Assembly: GCF_001905545.1 (NCBI RefSeq)
Contig: NZ_LIPD01000014.1
Coordinates: 62,001-126,000, forward strand
Direction: 5' to 3'
DNA from: Streptomyces sp. CB02056
GTDB lineage: Bacteria > Actinomycetota > Actinomycetes > Streptomycetales > Streptomycetaceae
Length of the DNA: 64,000 bases
Below, piece after piece: positions 16,407 through 24,622 of the stretch. The translations under genes and the position numbers were made by a program. The stretch's first letter is position 1. Each line of letters opens with the position of its first letter. The notes under the pieces are model-generated. The model worked only from the letters and a program-made list of their open reading frames with translations, ran no database searches and was not told the DNA's origin.

Positions 16407-17762
16407 TCACAGGTGGTACGCGTACTCGGTGAACTCCCAGTCGGTGACGTGCCGTTGGAAGCGGGCGACCTCGTCGCGCTTGTACGAGAGGTAGGCGTCG
16501 ACGAAGTCCCGGCCGAGCACCCCGGTCAGGGCCGGGTCCGCCTCCAGGGCGTCGAGCGCCTCGGGCAGGGACGTCGGCAGCAGCGCGGACCTGGCGCGGT
16601 CGTAGCCGTAGCCCTCCAGCGGGGCGGCGGGCTCCTCGCCGGCGAGGACGCCCAGCAGGGCCGCCGCGACGGTCCCCGCGATCAGCAGGTAGGGGTTGGC
16701 GCTCGCGTCCCCCAGCCGCAGCTCGAAGCGGCTGCCGGAGCCGCGCTCCGGCGGGATCCGGACCATGGCGCTGCGGTTGTCCAGCCCCCAGTCGATCAGC
16801 CAGGGGGCGAGGGTGTCGGGGCCGAAGCGCTTGTAGGAGTTGACCGTCGGGTTGGCCAGCGCCGCGAGCGCCGGGGCGTGGGCGAGGACGCCGGCCACCG
16901 CGTGGCGCGCGGTCGTGCTCAGCCCGTACGGCGCGGCCGGGTCCGCGAAGACGTTGCCGCCCGCGCCGTCCACGCAGGACAGGTGGAGGTGGAAGCCGGA
17001 ACCGCCGGCGCCCTGGAAGGGCTTGGCCATGAAGGTGGCCAACCGGCCTTCCTTGCGGGCGAGTTCCTTGACCGCGGACTTGAAGCGGAAGGCGCGGTCG
17101 GCGGCCGCCATGGCGTCGGAGTGGTTGAGGTTGATCTCGAACTGGGAGCCGTCGAACTCGTGGTTGCCGTTGGTGATGCCGATGCCGAGGTCGCGCAGCA
17201 GGCGCAGGGTGCGCAGCAGGTGGTTGTCGGCGTCCGCGCGCAGCCCCGCCGTGTAGACCACGCCGGCGGCCTCGCTGTAGCGGCGCCAGCCCTGCGGCGT
17301 CCCGGGCGCGGCGTCGCACAGGAAGTACTCCAACTCCGGCCCCACGACCGGGTGCAGGCCGTGCTCACGGCACCGGTCGACGACCGTGCGCAGCAGGTCG
17401 CGGGGGGACTCCGGGGCGGGCCGTCCGGTGGCCGGGTCGGTGACGTCGCCGAGGCAGCTGGCGACTCCGGGCTCCCAGGGCAGGGCGGCCAGGGTGTCGA
17501 GGTCGGGGCGCACGCAGATGTCGGGCAGGCCGGCGTCCAGGCCGCCGGGGACGGGGACCACGTCGCCCTGGGGGCTGGTGTGGTAGACGGCGCGGCAGAA
17601 GGCGAGGCCGTGTTCGCAGGCCGAGGGCAGGTGGTCCAGCAGGACGTCCCGGGCCCGTTCGGTGCCGATGAGGTCGGGATAGGTCACCCGGACCACGTCG
17701 ATGCCCTGGGCGGCCAGCCGCTCCAGGTGGTGGCGGACGGGCGGGATGTCGGATGCGCTCAC
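16407..17762 (-). CDS. Glutamine-synthetase-like gamma-glutamyl-amine ligase
   Basis: GSI-fold ATP-dependent ligase of 451 residues that should join the gamma-carboxyl of glutamate to an amine. All core motifs are visible: GPELEYFLCD (metal Glu), GNHEFDGSQFEIN, ATFMAKPFQGAGGSGFHLHL (ATP/metal loop), NPTVNSYKRFGP, NRSAMVRIP and RFELRLGDASANPYL. In operons with aldehyde dehydrogenase, PuuD-like hydrolase and an amine permease, as here, such paralogues act on polyamines or monoamines (PuuA, GlnA3/GlnA4, IpuC) or aniline (AtdA1/TdnQ) rather than ammonia. The N-terminus (RVTYPDLIGTERARD) resembles the PuuA/GlnA4 type. First gene of a two-gene operon with the P450. Confidence 0.88.
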   Translation of the reverse strand: MSASDIPPVRHHLERLAAQGIDVVRVTYPDLIGTERARDVLLDHLPSACEHGLAFCRAVYHTSPQGDVVPVPGGLDAGLPDICVRPDLDTLAALPWEPGVASCLGDVTDPATGRPAPESPRDLLRTVVDRCREHGLHPVVGPELEYFLCDAAPGTPQGWRRYSEAAGVVYTAGLRADADNHLLRTLRLLRDLGIGITNGNHEFDGSQFEINLNHSDAMAAADRAFRFKSAVKELARKEGRLATFMAKPFQGAGGSGFHLHLSCVDGAGGNVFADPAAPYGLSTTARHAVAGVLAHAPALAALANPTVNSYKRFGPDTLAPWLIDWGLDNRSAMVRIPPERGSGSRFELRLGDASANPYLLIAGTVAAALLGVLAGEEPAAPLEGYGYDRARSALLPTSLPEALDALEADPALTGVLGRDFVDAYLSYKRDEVARFQRHVTDWEFTEYAYHL

Positions 17763-18185
17763 CGGTGTCTCCTCTGGGGGAAGTGGGGCGCCTCCCCGCG
17801 TTCACGGCGTCGGGAGGGCCAGGGCGCACGGCAGTGGCGGGGTGGGGGAGGGGGCGCGGCGGCTTCGGGCTGCGGGGTGGGGCAGGACACGCTCGCTCGC
17901 TGGTGGCAAACGGTAGGGACGCCGGTCGCTCTCCCGCAAGGGGTCTGCCCCAGAAATTTATCCATCCGGATAGCTCTTGACCAGAGGCCGGCTGCTTCCT
18001 ATGTTATTTGACATCAAACGTTTTGGCGGTCGCTCGTCACCGCCTTCCTCGGCGGCCATCGCCCCCTGCCTCCGGCGTCCGCCGCCCCCTCGGCCGTGAT
18101 CCGGCCCCCGCGGCCCCACGCCCCCCGCGATCCCCCCGTTCCCTTCCTTTTCCGCGACGCTCCCCCACCACCAGGAGGACCGGCC
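17763..18185. promoter_or_regulatory. Divergent promoter region of the catabolic island
   Basis: This 423-base gap separates the GS-like/P450 operon from the ferredoxin operon. The right half carries an AT-richer island with a good plus-strand promoter: TTGACC (17977-17982), a 17-base spacer and TATGTT (18000-18005). The 18-bp dyad described separately covers the expected start site. A smaller dyad TATCC-N4-GGATA lies at about 17960-17973. The remainder is C-rich leader with no gene I can support, ending in AGGAGG before the ferredoxin ATG. Confidence 0.6.
18004..18021. promoter_or_regulatory. Operator 1: TTATTTGACATCAAACGT
   Basis: An imperfect palindrome with TTTGA/TCAAA core, overlapping the -10 and presumed start site of the ferredoxin operon promoter. 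It matches 13 of 18 positions of the dyad at 24561-24578 before the permease gene, so both are probably bound by the same repressor, most simply the TetR protein encoded between them. Confidence 0.55.
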
Positions 18186-18374
18186 ATGAAGGTCGTCGTC
18201 GACATGAACAAGTGCCAGGACCACGGCCAGTGCGTCTTCGCCGCCCCCGACGTCTTCCGCTTCGACGAGGACGGACACCTCGCGTACGTCGCCCACCCCG
18301 ACGAGGGCCTGCGCGCCGACGTCGAGGAGGCCGCCGACGTCTGCCCGCTCCAGGCCATCCGGATCGAGGACTGA
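18186..18374 (+). CDS. Small [3Fe-4S]-type ferredoxin
   Basis: A 62-residue ferredoxin, typical P450 redox partner. Cys10 and Cys16 in KCQDHGQC and a single CP-motif Cys late in the chain (DVCPLQAI) give the three-Cys pattern of a [3Fe-4S] cluster, with His in place of the fourth Cys. AGGAGG precedes the ATG. It heads the plus-strand operon and is followed after 3 bases by the ferredoxin reductase. It most likely passes electrons from that reductase to the divergently encoded P450. Confidence 0.92.
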   Translation: MKVVVDMNKCQDHGQCVFAAPDVFRFDEDGHLAYVAHPDEGLRADVEEAADVCPLQAIRIED

Positions 18375-18377
18375 GCC

Positions 18378-19715
18378 GTGACCGCACCCACCGCCGGGGC
18401 CGGCACGCCGACCGCCGGGGCCGGCGCACCCGTCGTCGTGGCCGGCGCCTCCATGGCCGGGCTGCGCGCCGCCGAACAGCTGCGCGCCGCGGGCTGGGAC
18501 GGGCCGATCACCCTCGTCGGGGACGAGCCCCACATGCCCTACAACCGGCCCCCGCTGTCCAAGGAGGTCCTGGCGGGCACGGCCTCCTTCGACTCGCTCG
18601 CCCTCCGGCCCCGGGCCGGCGTCTCCGACGTGCACTGGCGCCTGGGCACCGCGGTCGTCCGGGCCGACCTCGACCGCCGGACCGTCGAACTCGACGGCGG
18701 CGAGAACCTGCCCTACCGCGCCCTCGTCGTGGCCACCGGCATGCGCGCCCGGCGGCTGCGCTGCCCCGGCCCCGCCACCGGGCGGCACACCGTCCGTACC
18801 CAGGCCGACGCCCGGGGGCTGCGCGAGGCGCTGACCCGGCCCGGCGCGCGGGTGGTCGTGGTCGGAGCCGGCTTCATCGGCTGCGAGGTGGCCGCCACCG
18901 CCGTCGCCCTCGGCGCCGCCGAGGTCACCGTGGTCGACCCGCAGCCGCTGCCCATGGTCGGCCCGCTGGGCGAACTGCTCGCCGGGTCGCTGCTCGGCCG
19001 CCACCGGCGGCGGGGCGTCCGCTTCGCCCTCGGCACCGGGGTGACCGGCTTCCGGGGCGAGGACCGGGTCACCGGGGTGGTGCTGGCGGACGGCCGGGTG
19101 TTGGCCGCGGACGTGGTGGTGGAGTCGGTCGGCTCGGTGGCCAACACCGAGTGGCTCGAAGGCAACGGCCTGGACCTCTCCGACGGCGTGCGCACGGACG
19201 AGCACCTGCGGGCCGGCGGGCGGCCGGAGGTGGTCGCCGTCGGTGACGTCGCCCGCTTCCCCAACGCCCGGTACGACGGCGTCCCGCGCCGCGTCGAGCA
19301 CTGGTCCATCCCCACCGACACGGCCAAGCACGCCGCCAGGGTGCTCGCCGCCCACCTCGCCGGCGCCGACCACGGTCTCGCGCCGTTCGCCCCGCTGCCG
19401 ACCTTCTGGAGCGACCAGCACGACTTCCGGCTGCAGTCCTTCGGCGCCCCCGGCCTCGGCCGGGACGACGCGCGCGTCCTGGCCGGCGACCTCGACGGCG
19501 ACCCCGACGGGGACGTCCTGGTCGGCTACCACCGGGCCGGCCGCCTGGTCGGCGTCGTCGCCCTCGGCGGGCGGGGCGCCGCGGCCGCCGCCGCCCGCTA
19601 CCGCGCCGAGCTGCTGCGGCGGCCGGACGTCGAGCAGCCGGCCGTAGCGCAGCAGGCCGTAGAGCAGCCGGCTGTAGAGCAGCCCGCCCTCCCACACCCC
19701 GCTCCCACCGCGTAA
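18378..19715 (+). CDS. FAD-dependent ferredoxin reductase
   Basis: NAD(P)H:ferredoxin oxidoreductase of the putidaredoxin-reductase type, 445 residues. It has an FAD-binding Rossmann motif near the N-terminus (VVVAGASMAGLRAAEQL), an NAD(P) motif in the middle (VVVVGAGFIGCEVAATA) and the FAD/ribityl contact VVAVGDVARF. MPYNRPPLSKEVL and the WSDQHDFRLQ segment are family signatures. The GTG start lies 3 bases after the ferredoxin stop. The C-terminus ends in an odd low-complexity tail of repeated (V/A)EQPAV units. It completes a reductase-ferredoxin-P450 chain. Confidence 0.92.
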   Translation: MTAPTAGAGTPTAGAGAPVVVAGASMAGLRAAEQLRAAGWDGPITLVGDEPHMPYNRPPLSKEVLAGTASFDSLALRPRAGVSDVHWRLGTAVVRADLDRRTVELDGGENLPYRALVVATGMRARRLRCPGPATGRHTVRTQADARGLREALTRPGARVVVVGAGFIGCEVAATAVALGAAEVTVVDPQPLPMVGPLGELLAGSLLGRHRRRGVRFALGTGVTGFRGEDRVTGVVLADGRVLAADVVVESVGSVANTEWLEGNGLDLSDGVRTDEHLRAGGRPEVVAVGDVARFPNARYDGVPRRVEHWSIPTDTAKHAARVLAAHLAGADHGLAPFAPLPTFWSDQHDFRLQSFGAPGLGRDDARVLAGDLDGDPDGDVLVGYHRAGRLVGVVALGGRGAAAAAARYRAELLRRPDVEQPAVAQQAVEQPAVEQPALPHPAPTA

Positions 19716-19725
19716 GGAACCCCAA

Positions 19726-20532
19726 GTGGCCAGTGTCCGTGGATACTTCCACCCCAAGACGGCGACCGGCGACTCGTCGCTGATCCCCCCGCCGCCGTGG
19801 CGCTACTCCGGCGACCTGCTCACCGTCGAGTACCGCACCGACCCGGCCCGGGTGCGCGAGCTGCTGCCCGAGCCGCTGGAACTCGCCGACGAGGACCCGG
19901 GCGCCGTCGCGCTGATCTGGGCCGACTGGCAGTCCTGCTCCGCCTCCGGACGGGAGCTGCTCGACCCGGTGCGCGCCCAGTACAAGGAGGCGTTCGCCGT
20001 CGTCCGCTGCGCGTACCGGGGCCGGACGTACAGCCGCTGCGCGCACATCTGGGTCGACAAGGACTTCGCGATCGCCCGGGGGCTGCACCAGGGCTACCCG
20101 AAGAAGCTCGGCTCCATCCACCAGACCCGGCCGCACCCGTACGGGCCCGCCCCGCGGATCGAGGCCGGCGCCCGGTTCGGCGCGACCCTCGCCGCCGCGG
20201 ACCGGCGCCTGGCCCAGGCCGTCGTCACGCTGCGCGAGCCGTCGGAGAGCAACGGCTTCGTCAACGGCCACCCGATGCTCCACCACCGCTGGCTGCCCTC
20301 CATCGAGAAGGGCAAGGGCCTCGCCCTGGACGAGCTGGTCGAGTCCGGCGCCGCCTCCTTCGAGGCCGGGCAGCCCTGGGTGGGCGACGCCGAACTGGAG
20401 CTGTTCGAGGCGCCCACCGAGGAGCTGGCCCGGCTGGAGGTCCGCGAGCCGATCGCCGCCTACTACCGGCAGGTCGGCGTGGTGTGGGACGGCGGCCGGC
20501 TGCTGGAGTCCGGCACCTCCGGCGCCGAGTGA
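19726..20532 (+). CDS. Acetoacetate decarboxylase-family protein
   Basis: ADC-superfamily protein of 268 residues. The adjacent Lys pair of true decarboxylases is present in GYPKKLGS (Schiff-base Lys and its partner), and YRTDPARVRELLPE and the TYSRCAHIWVDKDFA region fit the fold. The GTG start has AAGGA 8 bases upstream. It sits between the ferredoxin reductase and the aldehyde dehydrogenase in the catabolic operon. ADC-superfamily members can decarboxylate or do aldol/dehydratase chemistry. Here it could act on a ring-cleavage product, in place of one half of bifunctional HpaG or of HpaF/HpaH; this is speculative. Confidence 0.8.
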   Translation: MASVRGYFHPKTATGDSSLIPPPPWRYSGDLLTVEYRTDPARVRELLPEPLELADEDPGAVALIWADWQSCSASGRELLDPVRAQYKEAFAVVRCAYRGRTYSRCAHIWVDKDFAIARGLHQGYPKKLGSIHQTRPHPYGPAPRIEAGARFGATLAAADRRLAQAVVTLREPSESNGFVNGHPMLHHRWLPSIEKGKGLALDELVESGAASFEAGQPWVGDAELELFEAPTEELARLEVREPIAAYYRQVGVVWDGGRLLESGTSGAE

Positions 20533-20584
20533 CCCCCCGCCGCACCGACCACGAGGAACCCGGAGACACGAGGAAGCCCAGGAC

Positions 20585-22048
20585 ATGAGCGAACACACCA
20601 CCACCGTCGCCGGGGTCGCCGTCGACACCCGGCACTGGATCGGCGGCGAACGCGTCGCCTCCGCCGGCACCTTCACCGACGTCTCGCCCGTCGACGGCGC
20701 CGTCCTCGGCGAGATCGCCCGGGGCACCGCGACGGAGGCCGCCGCCGCGGTCGCCGCCGCCAAGGCCGCCTTCCCCGCCTGGGCGGCCACCCCGTGCGAG
20801 GAGCGGGCCCGCCTCCTGCACGCCGTCGCCGACGGTGTGGAGCGCCGGCTGGAGGAGCTGGCCGTCGTGGAGACGGCCGACAACGGCGCCCTGCTGCGCT
20901 CGCACCGCCGCGGCGTCATGCCCCGGGTCGCCCACAACTTCCGCTTCTTCGCCGACTGGCTGCTGCGGCTCGGCCACGAGGACTTCGACACCCGCGGCCA
21001 CACCAACCACGTCAGCTGGGACCCGGCCGGCCCCTGCGTGCTGATCACCCCCTGGAACGCGCCGCTGATGCTGGCCACCTGGAAGGTCGCCCCGGCCCTG
21101 GCGGCCGGGAACACGGTCGTCCTCAAGCCCGCCGAGTGGTCGCCGCTGACGGCCTCGCTGCTCGCCGCGATCGCCGCCGAGGCGGGGCTGCCGGCCGGCG
21201 TGCTCAACGTGGTGCAGGGGTACGGCTCCGAGATCGGCGACGCCCTCACCTCGCACCCGGACGTGCGCCGGATCAGCTTCACCGGGTCCGTGCCGACCGC
21301 CCGGCGGATCGCCGCGTCGGCCGCCGCCAACCTCACCCCGCTCAGCCTCGAACTGGGCGGCAAGTCCCCGCTGCTGGTCTTCGCCGACGCCGACCTGGAC
21401 CTCGCCGTCGAGCTCGCGGTGGAGCAGTACGACAACGCCGGCCAGGTCTGCCTGGCCGCCACCCGCCTCCTCGTCGAGGAGACGGTCGCCGAGGAGTTCA
21501 CCCGGCGCTTCGTCGAGCGGGCCGCACGCCTCGTGCAGGGCGACCCGCGGGACGAGGCGACCGACATCGGCCCCACCGTCCACCCCCGCCAGCTGGAGAA
21601 GGTCGACGGCTTCGTCCGGCGGGCCGTCGCGGCCGGCGCCCGCACCGTGATCGGCGGCCGGCCCCGGGACGGCCGGTACTACGCGCCGACCCTGCTCACC
21701 GACGTCGCCCAGGACGCGGAGATCGTCCAGGAGGAGGTCTTCGGCCCCGTCCTGACCCTCCAGACCTTCGGCACCGAGGAGGAGGCCGTCCGGCTGGCCA
21801 ACGACACCCGCTTCGGCCTGGCGGCCACCGTGGCCACCGGCGACCCGGAGCGCGCCCGCCGGGTCACCGCGCGGCTGGTGGCGGGCACCGTCTGGGTCAA
21901 CTGCTTCTTCGTCCGGGACCTCCAGGCCCCGTTCGGCGGCTCCCGCCACTCGGGCGTCGGCCGCGAGGGCGGCACCTGGAGCTTCGACTTCTACTGCGAC
22001 GTCAAGAACACCGTCACCTCGCCGAAGGGGTGGACCAGCCATGGGTGA
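20585..22048 (+). CDS. Aldehyde dehydrogenase, HpaE/2-hydroxymuconic-semialdehyde type
   Basis: NAD(P)-dependent aldehyde dehydrogenase of 487 residues. It shows ITPWNAPLMLATWKVAPAL and NTVVLKPAEWSPLT (cofactor site), SFTGSVPTA, the general base Glu in SLELGGKSPL, the nucleophile Cys in NAGQVCLAATR and the EEVFGPVLTLQTF motif. Placed directly before, and overlapping by 8 bases, a HpaD-like ring-cleaving dioxygenase, it most likely oxidises the semialdehyde made by that enzyme (5-carboxymethyl-2-hydroxymuconate semialdehyde, the HpaE step). The overlap implies translational coupling. Confidence 0.9.
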   Translation: MSEHTTTVAGVAVDTRHWIGGERVASAGTFTDVSPVDGAVLGEIARGTATEAAAAVAAAKAAFPAWAATPCEERARLLHAVADGVERRLEELAVVETADNGALLRSHRRGVMPRVAHNFRFFADWLLRLGHEDFDTRGHTNHVSWDPAGPCVLITPWNAPLMLATWKVAPALAAGNTVVLKPAEWSPLTASLLAAIAAEAGLPAGVLNVVQGYGSEIGDALTSHPDVRRISFTGSVPTARRIAASAAANLTPLSLELGGKSPLLVFADADLDLAVELAVEQYDNAGQVCLAATRLLVEETVAEEFTRRFVERAARLVQGDPRDEATDIGPTVHPRQLEKVDGFVRRAVAAGARTVIGGRPRDGRYYAPTLLTDVAQDAEIVQEEVFGPVLTLQTFGTEEEAVRLANDTRFGLAATVATGDPERARRVTARLVAGTVWVNCFFVRDLQAPFGGSRHSGVGREGGTWSFDFYCDVKNTVTSPKGWTSHG

Positions 22049-22979
22049 GATCGTCGGGGCCGGCCTGCTGGCCCACGTGCCCACCATCGTGCTGCCCGAG
22101 GAGACCAGGCGCCGACTGAACGACGGCCGGGAGATCACCCTCGTCACCGGCCTGCGGCAGCTGCGCGAGGAGGTCTTCGAGCGCGCGGACTACGACACCG
22201 TCGTCGTCCTGGACTCCCACTGGGCGACCACCGTCGAGTTCGTGGTCACCGCCCAGCAGCGCCGGGCCGGGCTGTTCACCTCCGAGGAGCTGCCGCGCGG
22301 CATGTGCCGGATGCCGTACGACTTCCCCGGGGACCCCGAACTCGCCCACGCCATCGCCTCGTTCGCCGACCGGCACGGCACCTGGATCACCCCGGTCGAC
22401 GACGCGTACCTGCCGATCTACTACGCCACCGTCAACCTGTGGAAGTTCCTCGGCGAGGGCCTGCCGGACAAGCGCTGGGTGACCATCGGCGTCTGCCAGA
22501 CCGGCGACGCCGAGGACCACCTGCGGCTGGGCCGCGCCCTGGCCGACGGCATCGCCGCCACCCCGGGCCGGCGGGTGCTGCTGATCGCCTCCGGGGCCCT
22601 GTCCCACACCTTCTGGCCGCTGCGCGAGCTGCGCGACCACGAGTCCGGCGACCCGGCGCACATCTTCACCCCCGAGGCCCGGGCCGCCGACCGGGAACGG
22701 ATCGCCTGGTTCAAGGAGGGCCGCCACGACCGGGTCCTCGACACCATGGACGAGTTCCGGCGCCACCGGCCCGAGGCCGGGTTCTCCCACTACCTGATGA
22801 TGGCCGGCGCCCTCGGCGAACGGGCCTGCACCGCGACGGCGCGCCAGTACGGCGAGTACGAGAACGCGATCGGCACCGGCCAGGCCCACCTCTGGTTCGA
22901 CCGCCCGCAGGGCGGCTGGACGGGCACCGGCCCGTCCGCCGCCTCGGCCGGCCCGCGCAACCCCCACAGCCTCCGCTAG
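22041..22979 (+). CDS. LigB-type extradiol dioxygenase, HpaD-like
   Basis: Class III (LigB-fold) ring-cleavage dioxygenase of 312 residues with non-heme Fe(II). It resembles 3,4-dihydroxyphenylacetate 2,3-dioxygenase: HVPTIVLPEE at the N-terminus (metal His), VLDSHWATTVEF (second His), TSEELPRGMCRMPYDF, PGDPELAHAI, and LIASGALSHTFWP (catalytic His). The C-terminal GTGQAHLWF is also shared with HpaD. It would cleave homoprotocatechuate (or a similar catechol) meta to the ring hydroxyls. The ATG overlaps the preceding dehydrogenase gene. Its presence defines the lower pathway of this island. Confidence 0.87.
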   Translation: MGEIVGAGLLAHVPTIVLPEETRRRLNDGREITLVTGLRQLREEVFERADYDTVVVLDSHWATTVEFVVTAQQRRAGLFTSEELPRGMCRMPYDFPGDPELAHAIASFADRHGTWITPVDDAYLPIYYATVNLWKFLGEGLPDKRWVTIGVCQTGDAEDHLRLGRALADGIAATPGRRVLLIASGALSHTFWPLRELRDHESGDPAHIFTPEARAADRERIAWFKEGRHDRVLDTMDEFRRHRPEAGFSHYLMMAGALGERACTATARQYGEYENAIGTGQAHLWFDRPQGGWTGTGPSAASAGPRNPHSLR

Positions 22980-22991
22980 AAAGGCCCCGCC

Positions 22992-23837
22992 ATGCCCGAG
23001 TACCGCCGCATCCTGCTCGACGGCGCCGCCGTCCAGACCGTGCGCGAGGGCGACGACCTGGTGGCCGGCGACGGCCGGCGCGTCGCGGCCGAGGACGCCC
23101 ACCACCTGCCGCCCGTCGTCCCCTCCAAGGTGATCGCCGTCCACCTCAACCACCGCAGCCGGGTGGAGGAGTTCCGGATCGGCCTGCCCGACAGCCCCAC
23201 CTACTTCCACAAGCCGACCTCGGCGCTCAACTCCCACCGGGGCGCGGTCGTCCGCCCCGAGGGCTGCAAGTGGCTCAACTACGAGGGCGAGGTCGCCATC
23301 GTGATCGGCCGCACCGCGCGCAACGTCTCCCCGGCCGAGGCGGGGGAGTACATCGCCGGGTACACCGTGGCCAACGACTACGGCCTGCACGACTTCCGGG
23401 ACACCGACGCCGGCTCCATGCTCCGGGTCAAGGGCTCCGACACCCTGTGCCCGCTCGGCCCCGGGCTGGTCACCGACTGGGACTTCCACGGCAAGCGACT
23501 GCGGACCTACGTCAACGGCGAGGTCGTCCAGGACGGCTCCACCGACGAGATGACCTGGGACATGCACTACCTCGTCGCCGATATCGCCCGCACCATCACC
23601 CTGTACCCCGGCGACGTGCTGCTGTCCGGCACCCCGGCCAACTCCCGGCCGGTGGCGCCCGGGGACCTCGTCGAGGTCGAGGTGGAGGGCCTCGGCCGGC
23701 TCGCCAACCGCATCGTCGCCGGGCCGACCCCGGTGCGCACCGACGTGGGGGCGCAGCCCACGGAGTCGGAGGAGGTGCTGTCCACCGCCCTGGGCGGGGA
23801 CTGGGAGTTCCGCGGCATCCGGCCGCCGAAGCGCTGA
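22992..23837 (+). CDS. Fumarylacetoacetate hydrolase-family enzyme, HpaG-like
   Basis: Single FAH domain, 281 residues. Visible landmarks are VHLNHRSRVEEF, FHKPTSALNSHRG, YEGEVAIVIGR (metal-binding Glu), NDYGLHDFR (metal Asp), RVKGSDTLCPLGP and SGTPANSRPVAPGD. In the homoprotocatechuate pathway HpaG isomerises and decarboxylates the oxopentene tricarboxylate made by HpaE; HpaG is a two-domain protein of about 430 residues, whereas this one has only one domain, as in many actinobacterial homologues. An AAAGG motif lies 5 bases before the ATG. It continues the dehydrogenase-dioxygenase operon. Confidence 0.87.
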   Translation: MPEYRRILLDGAAVQTVREGDDLVAGDGRRVAAEDAHHLPPVVPSKVIAVHLNHRSRVEEFRIGLPDSPTYFHKPTSALNSHRGAVVRPEGCKWLNYEGEVAIVIGRTARNVSPAEAGEYIAGYTVANDYGLHDFRDTDAGSMLRVKGSDTLCPLGPGLVTDWDFHGKRLRTYVNGEVVQDGSTDEMTWDMHYLVADIARTITLYPGDVLLSGTPANSRPVAPGDLVEVEVEGLGRLANRIVAGPTPVRTDVGAQPTESEEVLSTALGGDWEFRGIRPPKR

Positions 23838-23864
23838 CCGGTGCGCGCCGGTAGGGTCGATCAC

Positions 23865-24482
23865 ATGACCGATCCCGTCAAGCCCACCACCGTCGAGCGC
23901 GGCCCCCGCAAGCGCGTGACGAACTACGGGACGGGACGGACGGCCCTGCTGGACGCCGCCGTGCGCGTGGTGGCCCGGGGCGGTCTGCGCAAGCTCACCT
24001 ACCGGGCCGTCGCCCAGGAGGCCGGTGTCACCCACGGGCTCGTCGTGCACTACTTCGGTACGCGGGACGCGCTGATCGAGGAGGCGCTGACCCACGCCAT
24101 CCGCTCCTCGCTGAGCGTCAGCGCGCTCGGCGTCGGCACCGGCCCCGCGGCCGACTTCGCCACCGGTCTCGTGGAGATGGTCGAGTCCGGTCCCGAGGTG
24201 CAGGCCTTCCAGTACGAGCTGCTGCTGGAGGCCCGCCGCCGGCCGGAGCTGCTGCCGCACCTGCGCGGCCTCTACGAGGAGTACTTCGAGGCCAGCCGGA
24301 GCGAGTTGGGCCGGATCCTGCCCGGCCCGGTGAGCCGTGGCATGTCCCGGCTGGTCTTCGCCGCGCTGGAGGGCCTGGTGCTGCACCAGCTGGTCTTCGG
24401 TGAGCGGGAGGCCACCGAGGAGGCGCTGGCGGAGCTCAGGGGCCTGCTGGCCGGGCTGGTCGAGGAGCCCGACGGGCGCTGA
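23865..24482 (+). CDS. TetR-family transcriptional regulator
   Basis: TetR repressor of 205 residues. The N-terminal helix-turn-helix is clear: LLDAAVRVVARGGLRKLTYR, then VAQEAGVTHGLVVHYFGTRDALI. The C-terminal ligand domain has no assignable substrate. I chose ATG (MTDPVKP); an in-frame GTG at 23841 is also possible. It lies between the ring-cleavage genes and the permease, with an 18-bp palindrome after it that recurs at the ferredoxin promoter. It is the best candidate for the local regulator, probably induced by a pathway intermediate. Confidence 0.88.
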   Translation: MTDPVKPTTVERGPRKRVTNYGTGRTALLDAAVRVVARGGLRKLTYRAVAQEAGVTHGLVVHYFGTRDALIEEALTHAIRSSLSVSALGVGTGPAADFATGLVEMVESGPEVQAFQYELLLEARRRPELLPHLRGLYEEYFEASRSELGRILPGPVSRGMSRLVFAALEGLVLHQLVFGEREATEEALAELRGLLAGLVEEPDGR

Positions 24483-24560
24483 CGCCGCGCCCTACCACCC
24501 CCTCTTTCCTGCTTCCCGACCCCTTGTCAAACGCATGGCGCCGCCCCACGATGAGGCAAC

Positions 24561-24578
24561 TCGTTTGACCTGAAACGA
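24561..24578. promoter_or_regulatory. Operator 2: TCGTTTGACCTGAAACGA
   Basis: An 18-bp palindrome (7 of 8 arm positions pair around CC) lying 44 bases before the permease GTG. A possible -35 box TTGTCA is at 24524-24529, inside a further half-site TTGTCAAACG. The dyad shares 13 of 18 bases with the one at 18004-18021, consistent with joint control of the upper and lower halves of the island. Confidence 0.55.
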
Positions 24579-24622
24579 CCCTCTCCGGACTTTCCCCCAC
24601 TTCGACCTGGCAGGTGATCCGT

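Noticed and set aside
18096..18185. N-terminal extension of the ferredoxin
   Set aside because: Pro/Arg-rich leader sequence unlike ferredoxins; AGGAGG sits right before the ATG at 18186.
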